From Nesterenkonia sp. PF2B19 (GTDB taxonomy: Bacteria > Actinomycetota > Actinomycetes > Actinomycetales > Micrococcaceae): 64,000 nt of DNA. Under the pieces are notes generated by a model. The model made no database searches, was not told where the DNA came from, and saw nothing but the letters and a program-made list of their open reading frames with translations. Of this stretch, positions 1 through 10,214 are shown in pieces (the stretch's first letter is position 1; every line of letters begins with the position of its first letter). The DNA lies in the NCBI RefSeq assembly GCF_001758425.2, contig NZ_MDSS02000005.1, positions 49,306 through 113,305 on the forward strand, in the 5' to 3' direction. Made by a program: the position numbers and the translations under genes.

Positions 1-107
1 ATCAGGCGCGAGCCCGGTTGTCGACACTCCATAAGACTTCGCAGTGTAGCGCGGGACGCCGGGGCCGCACCACTGCGTCCCCCGGCGCTGCGCCTCCGCC
101 GCCCGGA

Positions 108-1924
<1,817 letters not shown>

Positions 1925-4900
1925 GTGCCAGAGCTAACGTCCAGCCGTCTCGCGGAGGAGTTCCCCGGAAACGAATGGTTGGTCGCCGACATATACGACA
2001 AGTACAAGGCGGACCCGGACTCCGTGGACCGCAAGTGGGCTGACATCTTCCGTCGACTCGAGGGCGAGTCCCCCGCCGAAGACGCTCAGGCAGGCAACGG
2101 CGCCTCCGGAAGCTCCGCCCCCGCCTCCTCCGCCTCGTCGACCCCGGCCGGCGGCTCCGGCAACGGCACCGCAGCCGAACGTCGGGCCGCTGCGACGAAC
2201 CAGCAGGACTCCCGGCAGGAGAGCACCCCGATGACGGCCACGCCCGCCGAGCCGGAGCACCAGCAGAAGCCCGCCACGGAGAAGTCCCCCACCGGCACCC
2301 GCCCCGTGGCGCCCAAGCAGCCCACCACCAAGAAGTCCAAGGACTCCGGCACCACTCCCATCCCCTCCGAGCCCTCCGACTCGCGGGGCGACGAGGCGCC
2401 GAAGGAGACGAAGCAGGACGAGGTCACCGTCCTGAAGGGGATGTCCAAGGCCATCGCCGCCAACATGGACGCCTCCCTGTCCGTGCCGACGGCGACCACG
2501 GTGCGGGCCGTGCCCGCGAAGTTGCTGATCGACAACCGCGTGGTCATCAACAACCACCTCAAGCGCACCCGGGGCGGCAAGGTCTCCTTCACCCACATCA
2601 TCGGCTACGCCATGGTCAAGGCGCTGCGCGCCCACCCGTCGATGAACGTCACCTACACCGTCAAGGACGGCAAGCCCGCCGCCGTGCAGCCCGCGCATGT
2701 GAACTTCGGGCTCGCGATCGACATGCCCCGGCCCGACGGCACGCGCGCCCTGGTGGTGCCCAACATCAAGGGCGCCGAGGACATGAGCTTCACCGACTTC
2801 TGGGCGGCCTACGACGACGTCGTCAAGCGCGCCCGGGACAACAAGCTCACGCCCGACGACTACGCCGGCACCACGGTCTCCCTGACCAACCCCGGCGGCA
2901 TCGGCACCGTGCACTCCGTGCCCCGGCTCTCCCAGGGGCAGGCCTGCATCGTCGGCGTCGGTGCCCTCGAGTACCCGGCCGAGTTTCAGGGCGCCTCTGA
3001 GAAGACGCTGAACAAGCTCGCCGTCTCCAAGGTCATCACGCTGACCTCCACGTATGACCACCGGGTGATCCAGGGCGCCGGCTCCGGCGAGTTCCTGAAG
3101 ACCATCCACCAGCTGCTCCTCGGCGAGGACGGCTTCTACGACGAGATCTTCGAGGCGCTGCGCATCCCGTACCGTCCCGTCCGCTGGTCGGCTGACATCC
3201 AGGTCAACCCTGAGGACCAGATCAACAAGGTCGCCCGGATCCAGCAGCTGATCCACGCCTACCGGGTGCGCGGCCACCTCATGGCCTCGGTGGACCCGCT
3301 GGAGTACCGGATGCGGGAGCACCCGGACCTCGAGATCGAGTCTCACGGCCTGACCCTGTGGGACCTGGACCGCGACTGGCCCACAGGAGGGTTCGGCGGC
3401 AAGCAGATGCTGCCGCTGCGCAACATCCTCGGCGTGCTGCGGGACACCTACTGCCGCAACACGGGCATCGAGTACATGCACATCCAGTCTCCGGAGGAAC
3501 GCCAGTGGTTCCAGGACGAGATCGAGCACCCCTACTCGAAGCCGTCGCGTGACGAGCAGTTCCGCATCCTGGGACGCCTCAACGCCGCCGAGGCCTTCGA
3601 GACCTTCCTGCAGACGAAGTTCGTCGGGCAGAAGCGTTTCTCCCTGGAGGGCGGCGAGTCGCTGATCCCGCTGATGGACGTGATCCTCTCCGAAGCCGCC
3701 GACGAGGGACTCGACGAGGTGGCCATCGGCATGGCGCACCGAGGTCGTCTCAACGTCCTCGCCAACATCGCGGGCAAGACGTACGCGCAGATCTTCCGCG
3801 AGTTCGAGGGCCGCGAGGCGGGCATCGGTTCGGGCGACGTGAAGTACCACCTCGGCACGCGCGGCTCGTTCACCTCTGACCGTGGCAATTCGACCAGCGT
3901 CTACCTGGCTGCGAACCCCTCCCACCTGGAGGCGGTCAACCCGGTGCTCGAAGGCATCGTGCGTGCCCAGCAGGACCGCCTGGACAGAGGGCCCGATGGC
4001 CTGAGCTCCTTCTCGGTGCTGCCGCTGCTGGTGCACGGCGACGCCGCGTTCGCCGGGCAGGGCGTGGTCGCCGAGACGCTGAACCTGTCCCAGCTGCGCG
4101 GCTACCGCACCGGCGGCACCGTCCACGTGGTGGTCAACAACCAGGTCGGCTTCACCACCGCGCCGCAGTCGGGCCGTTCGATGACCTACTGCACGGACAT
4201 GGCCAAGGCCATCCAGGCCCCGATCTTCCATGTCAACGGGGATGACCCGGAGTCGGTCGCGCGTGTGGCCTCGCTGGCCTTCCAGTACCGGCAGCGGTTC
4301 AACAAGGACGTCGTGATCGACCTCGTCTGCTACCGCCGCCGTGGCCACAACGAGGGCGACGACCCCGCGATGACCCAGCCGAAGATGTACAACCTCATCG
4401 AGGCCAAGCGGTCGACCCGTCGGCTCTACACGGAGAATCTGGTCGGTCGTGGCGACATCACCCAGGACGAGGCGGACCAGGCTCTGCAGGACTTCCGCCA
4501 GCGCCTGGAGCGTGTCTTCACCGAGACCCACGCGGCCCAGACCCAGCCGGTCTCGACCGTCAGCGTGCCCAGCGGCGGCGGCGACATCGTCGCCCCGACG
4601 GCCTCGGAGCTGGAGGAGGACACCCCGATCCGGGCTGCGGACGACACCGCGGTCTCCGAGGAGTCGCTGGCACACATCGGCGAGGTGCACACCAACATCC
4701 CGGACGGCTTCACCGCCCACCCGAAGCTGACGTCCCTGCTGGAGAAGCGGGCGAAGATGGCCCGCGAAGGCGGCATCGACTGGGGCTTCGCCGAGATCGC
4801 GGCCTTCGGCTCGCTGCTGATGGAGGGCATCGAGGTCCGCATGGCCGGTCAGGACTCACGGCGCGGGACCTTCGTCCAGCGGCACGCGGTGTTCCACGAC

Positions 4901-5803
4901 CGGGTCAACGGCGACGAGTGGTACCCGCTGAAGAACCTGACCGAGGACCAGGCGCGGTTCTTCATCTACGACTCGCTGCTCTCCGAGTATGCGGCCCTGG
5001 GCTTCGAGTACGGCTACTCGGTGGAGAACCCCCAGGCCCTGGTGCTGTGGGAGGCCCAGTTCGGCGACTTCGTCAACGGCGCGCAGACGGTGATCGACGA
5101 GTTCATCGCCACCGCCGAGCAGAAGTGGGGCCAGCGCTCCTCGGTCGTGATGCTGCTGCCGCACGGCTATGAGGGCCAGGGCCCGGACCACTCCTCCGGT
5201 CGGCCGGAGCGCTTCCTGCAGCTGTGCGCGGAGGACAACATGACCGTGGTCATGCCCTCCACCGGTGCGAACTACTTCCACCTGCTGCGCCGTCAGGCGG
5301 TGGCACGGCCCCGCCGGCCGCTGGTGGTGTTCTCCCCCAAGCAGCTGCTGCGTCTCAAGGCCGCCGCGAACTCCGTCGAGGACTTCACCACCGGCACCTT
5401 CCGTGAGGTCATCGGAGACGACGGCGTCGACAAGTCCCAGGTCAAGCGCGTGCTGATCACCTCGGGGAGGCTGTACTACGACCTCGTGGCCACGCGGGCC
5501 AAGCACGACGACCAGACGACGGCGATCGTGCGGCTCGAGCAGCTCTACCCCCTGCCGGTGGACCAGCTGCGCGAGGAGCTGGACTCCTACCCCGCCGACG
5601 CCGAGTTCATCTACGCGCAGGACGAGCCCGTCAACCAGGGTCCCTGGCCCTTCCTGGGGCTCAGCCTGGTGCCGCTGCTCGACCAGGAGCTTCAGCTGGT
5701 CTCCCGCGGGGAGTCCGCGGCCACGTCCGTCGGTCAGGCCCGGCGTCACGCCAAGGAGCTGGAGACGCTGCTCGCCCAGGCCTTCCCGCACCTGGACCTG
5801 TGA
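1925..5803 (+). CDS. kgd: Multifunctional 2-oxoglutarate decarboxylase/dehydrogenase E1 with fused succinyltransferase domain
   Basis: The roughly 1292-residue protein catalyses ThDP-dependent oxidation or decarboxylation of 2-oxoglutarate in the TCA cycle. Domain order is the fused actinobacterial one. A short E1 N-terminal motif (SSRLAEEFPGNEWLV, residues 5-20) is followed by a Ala/Pro/Thr-rich linker to about residue 170. Then comes an E2-type acyltransferase domain ending in STYDHRVIQGAGSGEFL, whose His is catalytic. The E1 transketolase part carries GMAHRGRLNVLAN and the ThDP region HGDAAFAGQGVVAETLNLS, and ends with a transketolase C-terminal domain. There is no lipoyl domain, as in Mycobacterium Kgd and Corynebacterium OdhA. 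The GTG at 1925 was chosen because it lies ten bases after GGAAGAGG and gives the family N-terminus PELTSSRLAEEF. The longer ATG at 1868 adds residues unlike the family. Confidence 0.95.
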   Translation: MPELTSSRLAEEFPGNEWLVADIYDKYKADPDSVDRKWADIFRRLEGESPAEDAQAGNGASGSSAPASSASSTPAGGSGNGTAAERRAAATNQQDSRQESTPMTATPAEPEHQQKPATEKSPTGTRPVAPKQPTTKKSKDSGTTPIPSEPSDSRGDEAPKETKQDEVTVLKGMSKAIAANMDASLSVPTATTVRAVPAKLLIDNRVVINNHLKRTRGGKVSFTHIIGYAMVKALRAHPSMNVTYTVKDGKPAAVQPAHVNFGLAIDMPRPDGTRALVVPNIKGAEDMSFTDFWAAYDDVVKRARDNKLTPDDYAGTTVSLTNPGGIGTVHSVPRLSQGQACIVGVGALEYPAEFQGASEKTLNKLAVSKVITLTSTYDHRVIQGAGSGEFLKTIHQLLLGEDGFYDEIFEALRIPYRPVRWSADIQVNPEDQINKVARIQQLIHAYRVRGHLMASVDPLEYRMREHPDLEIESHGLTLWDLDRDWPTGGFGGKQMLPLRNILGVLRDTYCRNTGIEYMHIQSPEERQWFQDEIEHPYSKPSRDEQFRILGRLNAAEAFETFLQTKFVGQKRFSLEGGESLIPLMDVILSEAADEGLDEVAIGMAHRGRLNVLANIAGKTYAQIFREFEGREAGIGSGDVKYHLGTRGSFTSDRGNSTSVYLAANPSHLEAVNPVLEGIVRAQQDRLDRGPDGLSSFSVLPLLVHGDAAFAGQGVVAETLNLSQLRGYRTGGTVHVVVNNQVGFTTAPQSGRSMTYCTDMAKAIQAPIFHVNGDDPESVARVASLAFQYRQRFNKDVVIDLVCYRRRGHNEGDDPAMTQPKMYNLIEAKRSTRRLYTENLVGRGDITQDEADQALQDFRQRLERVFTETHAAQTQPVSTVSVPSGGGDIVAPTASELEEDTPIRAADDTAVSEESLAHIGEVHTNIPDGFTAHPKLTSLLEKRAKMAREGGIDWGFAEIAAFGSLLMEGIEVRMAGQDSRRGTFVQRHAVFHDRVNGDEWYPLKNLTEDQARFFIYDSLLSEYAALGFEYGYSVENPQALVLWEAQFGDFVNGAQTVIDEFIATAEQKWGQRSSVVMLLPHGYEGQGPDHSSGRPERFLQLCAEDNMTVVMPSTGANYFHLLRRQAVARPRRPLVVFSPKQLLRLKAAANSVEDFTTGTFREVIGDDGVDKSQVKRVLITSGRLYYDLVATRAKHDDQTTAIVRLEQLYPLPVDQLREELDSYPADAEFIYAQDEPVNQGPWPFLGLSLVPLLDQELQLVSRGESAATSVGQARRHAKELETLLAQAFPHLDL

Positions 5804-5827
5804 ACGACGATCGCCGCTGAGCGAGTG

Positions 5828-5860
5828 AGGCCGCCGACCCGGAGACCGGGTCGGCGGCCT
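5828..5860 (+). terminator. Rho-independent-type hairpin after kgd
   Basis: A perfect 15-bp inverted repeat (AGGCCGCCGACCCGG and its complement) flanks a three-base AGA loop, 25 bases after the kgd stop. A U-tract is lacking, which is common in high-GC actinobacteria. Confidence 0.85.
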
Positions 5861-6014
5861 CCGTCGTTCCGGGGCCGCGACGATCTGTCCCCGTGGCGCG
5901 TCCGAGGCCGGCCCGGCGGCTCGGACGCGGTAACGTCAGGGGAGGAAAAGTCGGTGTCCGCCGGCCCTCCCCCGGGTTCCCGGGATCGGATGGCCACACA
6001 GAGGAAGGGACGAC

Positions 6015-6614
6015 GTGGAACGCAGCATCAGAATCGTCGCCGTCGGCAATGAGCTGCTCACCGGAACTGGTGATCCCCGCGCACTGGGATGGCTGGGACG
6101 GGTGCTGGCGAAGACGCCCACCGAGGCGGTGCACCTGGAACACTATGTCCTCGCCATGCCCGGCGAGGGGACGGAGGCGCTGTCCCACCGCTGGCAGGCC
6201 GAGGCCGCACCACGCTTCTCGGAGGGCACGGAGAACCATCTGATCGTCGCACTCAACGACATCGACCTGGACAGCACCTCCTCGTCGGCCCGTTCCCGAC
6301 TCAACCTGGCCAACATCCTGGACCGGGCCAGTCAGGAGGGGATCCGGTGCCTGGTCGTGGGACCCGTCCCGGGGCTGGACCCCGAACGGAACCAGCGACT
6401 GGCGGAGCTCAACGTCGCGTACCAGGACGTGGCGTCGCGCCGCTCCCACGTCTACGTCGACACGTTCTCGCCGCTGGTCCAGCATGACCAGTGGCGCCAT
6501 GATCTCGCAGCCAACGACGGCGCCCCCGGCCAGGCCGGCTACGGGCTGATCGCCTGGCTGGTCCTCCACCGGGGGTGGTTCCAGTGGCTGGGCCTGCGCG
6601 AGCCCTCTGCGTGA
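6015..6614 (+). CDS. SGNH/GDSL hydrolase-like protein with degenerate catalytic motifs
   Basis: The 199-residue protein aligns with the small SGNH (GDSL) esterase fold. Block I reads AVGNELLTGTGDPRALGWLGRV at residues 9-30, where active enzymes have GDS followed by the same G-DPRALGW pattern. Block III is ALNDIDLDS and keeps the oxyanion Asn. The C-terminal block reads NDGAPGQAGYGLIAW, where active members have DxxH. The nucleophilic Ser (here Glu or Asn) and the catalytic His are therefore both absent. A conventional esterase activity is doubtful, and a binding role or altered chemistry is possible. No signal peptide or membrane segment is seen, so it is probably cytosolic. The start is the GTG at 6015 behind GAGGAAGGGA. 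Confidence 0.75.
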   Translation: MERSIRIVAVGNELLTGTGDPRALGWLGRVLAKTPTEAVHLEHYVLAMPGEGTEALSHRWQAEAAPRFSEGTENHLIVALNDIDLDSTSSSARSRLNLANILDRASQEGIRCLVVGPVPGLDPERNQRLAELNVAYQDVASRRSHVYVDTFSPLVQHDQWRHDLAANDGAPGQAGYGLIAWLVLHRGWFQWLGLREPSA

Positions 6615-6713
6615 GACCTGCCGGCGCGGAGCACCACCTCCCCGGGCACCGCACCGATGGCCCCAGCACCACCGTCCGGTAGGATGGGGCGAAGCCGACG
6701 AAAGGAGTTCACC

Positions 6714-6788
6714 ATGAGCAAGCGTGGACGCAAGCGCAAGGACCGCCGCAAGAACAAGGCCAACCACGGCAAGCGCCCCAACTCCTGA
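6714..6788 (+). CDS. Ribosomal protein bL37 (AURKAIP1/COX24-like small basic protein)
   Basis: A 24-codon ORF encodes a very basic peptide beginning MSKRGRKRKDRRKNK and ending HGKRPNS. This matches in size and sequence the actinobacterial bL37 protein, whose members also end in NHGKRPN plus one residue and which binds the large ribosomal subunit near the peptidyl-transferase region in mycobacterial structures. The AAAGGAG at 6701-6707 is an excellent ribosome binding site, seven bases from the ATG. A TAGGAT at 6680-6685 could be its -10. It is monocistronic, closed by the hairpin at 6911-6943. The protein is too short for routine gene callers to find reliably. Confidence 0.92.
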   Translation: MSKRGRKRKDRRKNKANHGKRPNS

Positions 6789-6910
6789 CCCGTTCAGGTC
6801 CCTCACGGGCCCCTGACGCTCAGCAGCGGGCCGCCGTCGAGCGGCCGCGGCGCGCGCCGTGCGTGCTCCGGCGACGGAGCGCCACGGACAGCAAGCGCAC
6901 ACAGAAAGGC

Positions 6911-6943
6911 AGAGCCCCCGCGGGATCATCCGTCGGGGGCTCT
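6911..6943. terminator. Bidirectional hairpin between bL37 and rsrA
   Basis: A 10-bp inverted repeat, AGAGCCCCCG pairing with CGGGGGCTCT, encloses a 13-base loop. It lies between convergent genes, so it can end both bL37 and the sigR-rsrA transcript. Confidence 0.75.
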
Positions 6944-7045
6944 GTCATGTCGGACCTGTCATGCCGGAGGCGAGAGGGACGTGCGCGCTCCGGACCGGCA
7001 GACCCCTGGTGCGCGCTCCGGGTCGGACTCCCGGTGCGCCCCGGC

Positions 7046-7339
7046 TCAGCGGCTCTCGTGGCCAGCTTCCACGCGGATCTCGCTGATGCGCTCCATGATG
7101 GTGACCTTCAGAGTGTCGGGGGCACGTTCCACGCAGGACCGCCGGACCACGGAACGGATGATGCACTCGAGGTCGTACTCGGAGGCGCAGTCCGGGCAGT
7201 CGTGGAGATGGCCCCGGACCTCCGCGAGGTCGTCCCGGCTCAGCGCACCGTCGAGGTACTCGTAGATGCGCTCCATCCGCTCCTCGGCCTCCCGGCAGTC
7301 ACCGCCGGGGCACTCATCCGTGGTGCGGTCTTCGCTCAT
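7046..7339 (-). CDS. rsrA: Redox-sensitive zinc-binding anti-sigma factor RsrA
   Basis: The 97-residue protein belongs to the ZAS anti-sigma family. It carries HLHDCPDC at residues 44-51, giving the H-x3-C-x2-C zinc motif, with additional Cys at 10 and 15 and a further Cys near 69. In Streptomyces RsrA, oxidation of the zinc-ligand cysteines to a disulphide ejects zinc and frees SigR. The same chemistry is inferred here from the conserved residues. The gene overlaps sigR by an ATGA junction (7336-7339), the usual arrangement for balanced synthesis of sigma and anti-sigma factor. Confidence 0.93.
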   Translation of the reverse strand: MSEDRTTDECPGGDCREAEERMERIYEYLDGALSRDDLAEVRGHLHDCPDCASEYDLECIIRSVVRRSCVERAPDTLKVTIMERISEIRVEAGHESR

Positions 7340-8019
7340 TTTCGAGCCTCCTGCTTCTTGAAGCCTCGCTCGCGGGCGTAGTCGGTCAACAGTTCACGCA
7401 GCAGCTTGCGGCCGCGGTGCAGCCGCGACATCACCGTGCCGATGGGAATGTTGAGGATCTCGGCGATCTCCTTGTAGGCGAATCCCTCGACGTCGGAGAA
7501 GTAGACCGCCAGGCGGAACTCCTCCGGGATCTGCTGCAGGGCGTCTTTGACGTCCGAGTCCGGCAGATGGTCCAGGGCCTCCGCCTCGGCCGAGCGCAGT
7601 CCGGTGGAGGTGTGCTCCGCCGCCTGGGCCATCTGCCAGTCCTCCACGGTGTCCGTGTTGGCCTGCTGCGGCTGCCGCTGCTTCTTCCGGTAGATGTTGA
7701 TGTACGTGTTGGTCAGGATGCGGTACAGCCAGGCCTTCAGGTTGGTCCCCGGCTTGTACTGGTGGAACGCGGAGTAGGCCTTCGTGTAGGCCTCCTGCAC
7801 CAGGTCCTCGGCGTCCTGCGGGTTGCGCGTCATCCGCATCGCCGCGGAATAGAGCTGGTCGACGTACTGCAGCGCATCGGACTCGAAGCGGGCGCGACGC
7901 TGTGCGTCGGTCTCCTCGGCCACATTCACGTTCTCGTCACGGTCTTCCATCACAGACGAGTCTACGCGCACCCGGCGGATCGGGGCCTGCGTGCGCGGCT
8001 GAAGCGTGGCTGTGGTCAT
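7336..8019 (-). CDS. sigR: ECF sigma factor SigR/SigH (thiol-oxidative stress)
   Basis: This is a group 4 sigma factor. Region 2 covers the segment from [13 protein letters not shown] through [14 protein letters not shown] to [15 protein letters not shown]. Region 4 contains [23 protein letters not shown] and [17 protein letters not shown]. It directs RNA polymerase to GGAAT/C-N18-GTT promoters when released by RsrA, encoded just downstream. Three starts are possible in frame: 8121, 8019 (ATG, MTTATLQ) and 7950 (ATG, MEDRDEN). I use 8019, which gives 227 residues, because the predicted autoregulated promoter would start transcription almost exactly there. No ribosome binding site precedes either internal ATG. 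A longer isoform, as with Streptomyces SigR-prime, could come from an upstream promoter and the 8121 start. Confidence 0.92.
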   Translation of the reverse strand: MTTATLQPRTQAPIRRVRVDSSVMEDRDENVNVAEETDAQRRARFESDALQYVDQLYSAAMRMTRNPQDAEDLVQEAYTKAYSAFHQYKPGTNLKAWLYRILTNTYINIYRKKQRQPQQANTDTVEDWQMAQAAEHTSTGLRSAEAEALDHLPDSDVKDALQQIPEEFRLAVYFSDVEGFAYKEIAEILNIPIGTVMSRLHRGRKLLRELLTDYARERGFKKQEARK

Positions 8020-8027
8020 GGACAGGA

Positions 8028-8054
8028 CAACGACCACGCGTGCTCTGCAATTCC
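8028..8054 (-). promoter_or_regulatory. Autoregulatory SigR-type promoter of sigR
   Basis: On the minus strand GGAAT (8054-8050) is separated by exactly 18 bases from GTTG (8031-8028). This is the SigR/SigH consensus. The expected transcription start, six to nine bases after the -10, falls at or next to the ATG at 8019, implying a leaderless mRNA or use of the ATG at 7950. Confidence 0.85.
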
Positions 8055-8190
8055 CCGACAGGGGCTGATTGGGTAGATTGTCTTCTGGACGATGCCGAAC
8101 GCCGCATGTTCCGGCACGCACAGCTCAACCGAGTTCACCGCACGTGGAGCCGGGGACGACCCCGACGCCGCGCCGCCACAGGAGGATTCC

Positions 8191-8832
8191 ATGTCCCTGA
8201 TCCGCAAAGTCGCCCGCCCGCTGCTCGGTGCCGGCTTCATCGCCGACGGCATCGACCGCCTCCGCAACACGGAGGAGGCCGCCGACAGGCTGGAGCCCAC
8301 CCTGGAGGAGCTCGGCTCCCTGGTCCCCCAGGCGGAGGTCATCACCTCGGACCCCCGCCGCACCGTCCAGGTGCTCGGCGGCATCGAAGTCGTCGCCGGG
8401 GTCGCACTGGCGATCGGCAAGTGCCCCCGCATCGCCGCATTCACCCTGATGGGGGTGCACAAGGTCAACTCCTATGTGGAGATGCGCGCCGCAGGCCTCG
8501 ATTCGGTGGAGGACCTGACCGCCCAGCGGGACACTCTGCTGAAGAACCTCGCCATCCTCGGCGGCCTCGGGCTTGCCGTCGCCGATCTCGCCGGCAAGCC
8601 CTCGCTGAGCTGGCGTGCTGAGCACCTGGCGAAGCAGTCGAAGAAGAAGGGCGCCCAGTTCCGGGACAAGACCTACAAGTGGGCCGAGGAGTTCGGCGAC
8701 GACGCGGTCAAGACCGCCAAGGCCTTCGAACGGGACGCGGCGAAGAGCTTCAAGCGTGCGGAGAAGGAGGCCGTCAAGGCCATCTCCGCAGCCGCCAAGG
8801 AGGGGAAGAAGAAGGCTGAGGACGCGCTCTGA
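8191..8832 (+). CDS. DoxX-family membrane protein with Lys/Ala-rich C-terminal helix
   Basis: The 213-residue protein starts RKVARPLLGAGFIADGIDRL, the usual opening of actinobacterial DoxX proteins. Hydrophobic segments at about residues 60-80 (VLGGIEVVAGVALAIGKCP) and 115-135 fit the four-helix DoxX fold. From about residue 150 the chain becomes a long lysine- and alanine-rich amphipathic tail, presumably cytoplasmic. Some DoxX proteins are linked to thiol and peroxide stress (MRC complex in mycobacteria), which would fit its position divergent from sigR; that link is inference. The ATG at 8191 follows a perfect AGGAGG. A TAGATT at 8074-8079 may be its -10. Confidence 0.8.
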   Translation: MSLIRKVARPLLGAGFIADGIDRLRNTEEAADRLEPTLEELGSLVPQAEVITSDPRRTVQVLGGIEVVAGVALAIGKCPRIAAFTLMGVHKVNSYVEMRAAGLDSVEDLTAQRDTLLKNLAILGGLGLAVADLAGKPSLSWRAEHLAKQSKKKGAQFRDKTYKWAEEFGDDAVKTAKAFERDAAKSFKRAEKEAVKAISAAAKEGKKKAEDAL

Positions 8833-8840
8833 GCACCGCC

Positions 8841-10214
8841 ATGTCATCTGACGCTCTCCGGGTGCCCCCGACACCGTGGCCTGCGCCGCGAGCGGGGGCA
8901 CCGGTGCGTGGAGAGGTCGTCGTCCCCGCTTCGAAGTCCCTGACCAACCGGCTGCTGCTGCTCGCAGCTCTGGCCGACGGCCCCTCCGTGGTCGTCAACG
9001 CGCTGGAGTCCCGCGACTCCTCCCTCATGCTCGCCGGACTGCAGCGGCTCGGGGCGCGCGTCGAGCACCTCGCAGACGGCGGGGGCACCGGTGAACCGGC
9101 CGTGCGGATCACTCCGCTGCCGCTGGCCGCACCCCCCGCCGCACAGGCACACGACGCCTCAGACGTGCAGGTGGACTGCGGGCTCGCCGGCACTGTCATG
9201 CGTTTTCTGCCGGCGGTCGCCGCCCTGACGGGACACGCCGTGCACTTCGACGGCGATCCCGAAGCGCGGGTCCGGCCCATGGGCGCCGTGCTCGACGGGC
9301 TGGCCGAGCTCGGTGTGGACGTCCGCGACCCCTCGGCCCCGGAGGGCGCCGCACCGACCACCCTGCCCTTCACCGTCAGCAGCCCTGCTGGGCTGACCGG
9401 CGGCGAGATCTCCATCGACGCCTCCGGCTCCTCCCAGTTCGTCTCCGGGCTCCTGCTGGCGGCCCCCCGGATGACGGAGGGCCTCACGCTGCGCCACAGC
9501 GGCACCTCGGTGCCGTCTCTGGAGCACGTGGAGATGACGTTGACGGTGCTCGAGCAGCTCGGCGTCTCCGTCAGCTCTCCGGCCCCCTACACCTGGCGGG
9601 TGGAACCAGGCGCCATTCCGGCGTTCACCGCGCGGGTGGAGCCGGACCTGTCGAATGCGGGACCGTTCCTCTGCGCGGCCGCAGTGACCGGCGGAGAGGT
9701 GGTCATGCGAGGCTGGCCGAAGGACTCCACACAGATCGGGCGGCGCTGGACGCAGCTGCTGACCGACTTCGGGGCCGAAGTGGACTCCGTCGAAGAGCCC
9801 GGCGGGGAGACCGTCACGCTCACCGTGCGCGGCCCCGAACGCCTGGTGACCCCGGGCACCGTGGACGGCACTGCGGAGCTCACCCCCACCGTGGCAGCGC
9901 TGGCCGCACTGTGCGACGGTGAGACGACGTTCACCTCGGTGGCCCATCTGCGCGGCCACGAGACCGACCGCATCGCCGCACTGGTGGCGGAGATCCGCCG
10001 TCTGGGCGGAGCGGCGGAGGAGACCGATGACGGCTTCCGCGTCCTGTCCCCCATCTCCCACGGCGGCCTGGTGCACAGCTACGCCGACCACCGCATGGCG
10101 ACCTTCGGCGCCGTCCTCGGACTGGCCGTGGACGGCGTGGAGGTCGAGGACATCGGCTGCACCGCCAAGACGATGCCCACCTTCCCTCAGCTGTGGGAGC
10201 GGCTGGTCCCGTGA
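8841..10214 (+). CDS. aroA: 3-phosphoshikimate 1-carboxyvinyltransferase (EPSP synthase)
   Basis: The enzyme joins shikimate-3-phosphate and phosphoenolpyruvate in chorismate synthesis. The 457-residue sequence contains VVPASKSLTNRLLLLAALADG near residue 33, with the conserved Lys and Ser of the substrate site. It also has ASGSSQFVSGLLLAAPR near 195, DLSNAGPFLCAA near 270, and the C-terminal signature ADHRMATFGAVLGLAVDGVE. Length and order are complete. It begins eight bases after the DoxX stop and its own stop overlaps the GTG of rsgA, giving the aroA-rsgA-hisN operon common in Actinobacteria. Confidence 0.96.
   Translation: MSSDALRVPPTPWPAPRAGAPVRGEVVVPASKSLTNRLLLLAALADGPSVVVNALESRDSSLMLAGLQRLGARVEHLADGGGTGEPAVRITPLPLAAPPAAQAHDASDVQVDCGLAGTVMRFLPAVAALTGHAVHFDGDPEARVRPMGAVLDGLAELGVDVRDPSAPEGAAPTTLPFTVSSPAGLTGGEISIDASGSSQFVSGLLLAAPRMTEGLTLRHSGTSVPSLEHVEMTLTVLEQLGVSVSSPAPYTWRVEPGAIPAFTARVEPDLSNAGPFLCAAAVTGGEVVMRGWPKDSTQIGRRWTQLLTDFGAEVDSVEEPGGETVTLTVRGPERLVTPGTVDGTAELTPTVAALAALCDGETTFTSVAHLRGHETDRIAALVAEIRRLGGAAEETDDGFRVLSPISHGGLVHSYADHRMATFGAVLGLAVDGVEVEDIGCTAKTMPTFPQLWERLVP

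Noticed and set aside
1934..4720. A 928-codon open frame on the strand opposite kgd
   Set aside because: It is an antisense shadow caused by GC-rich third positions. Its translation is His/Val/Asp-rich without any family motif, while kgd matches its family throughout.
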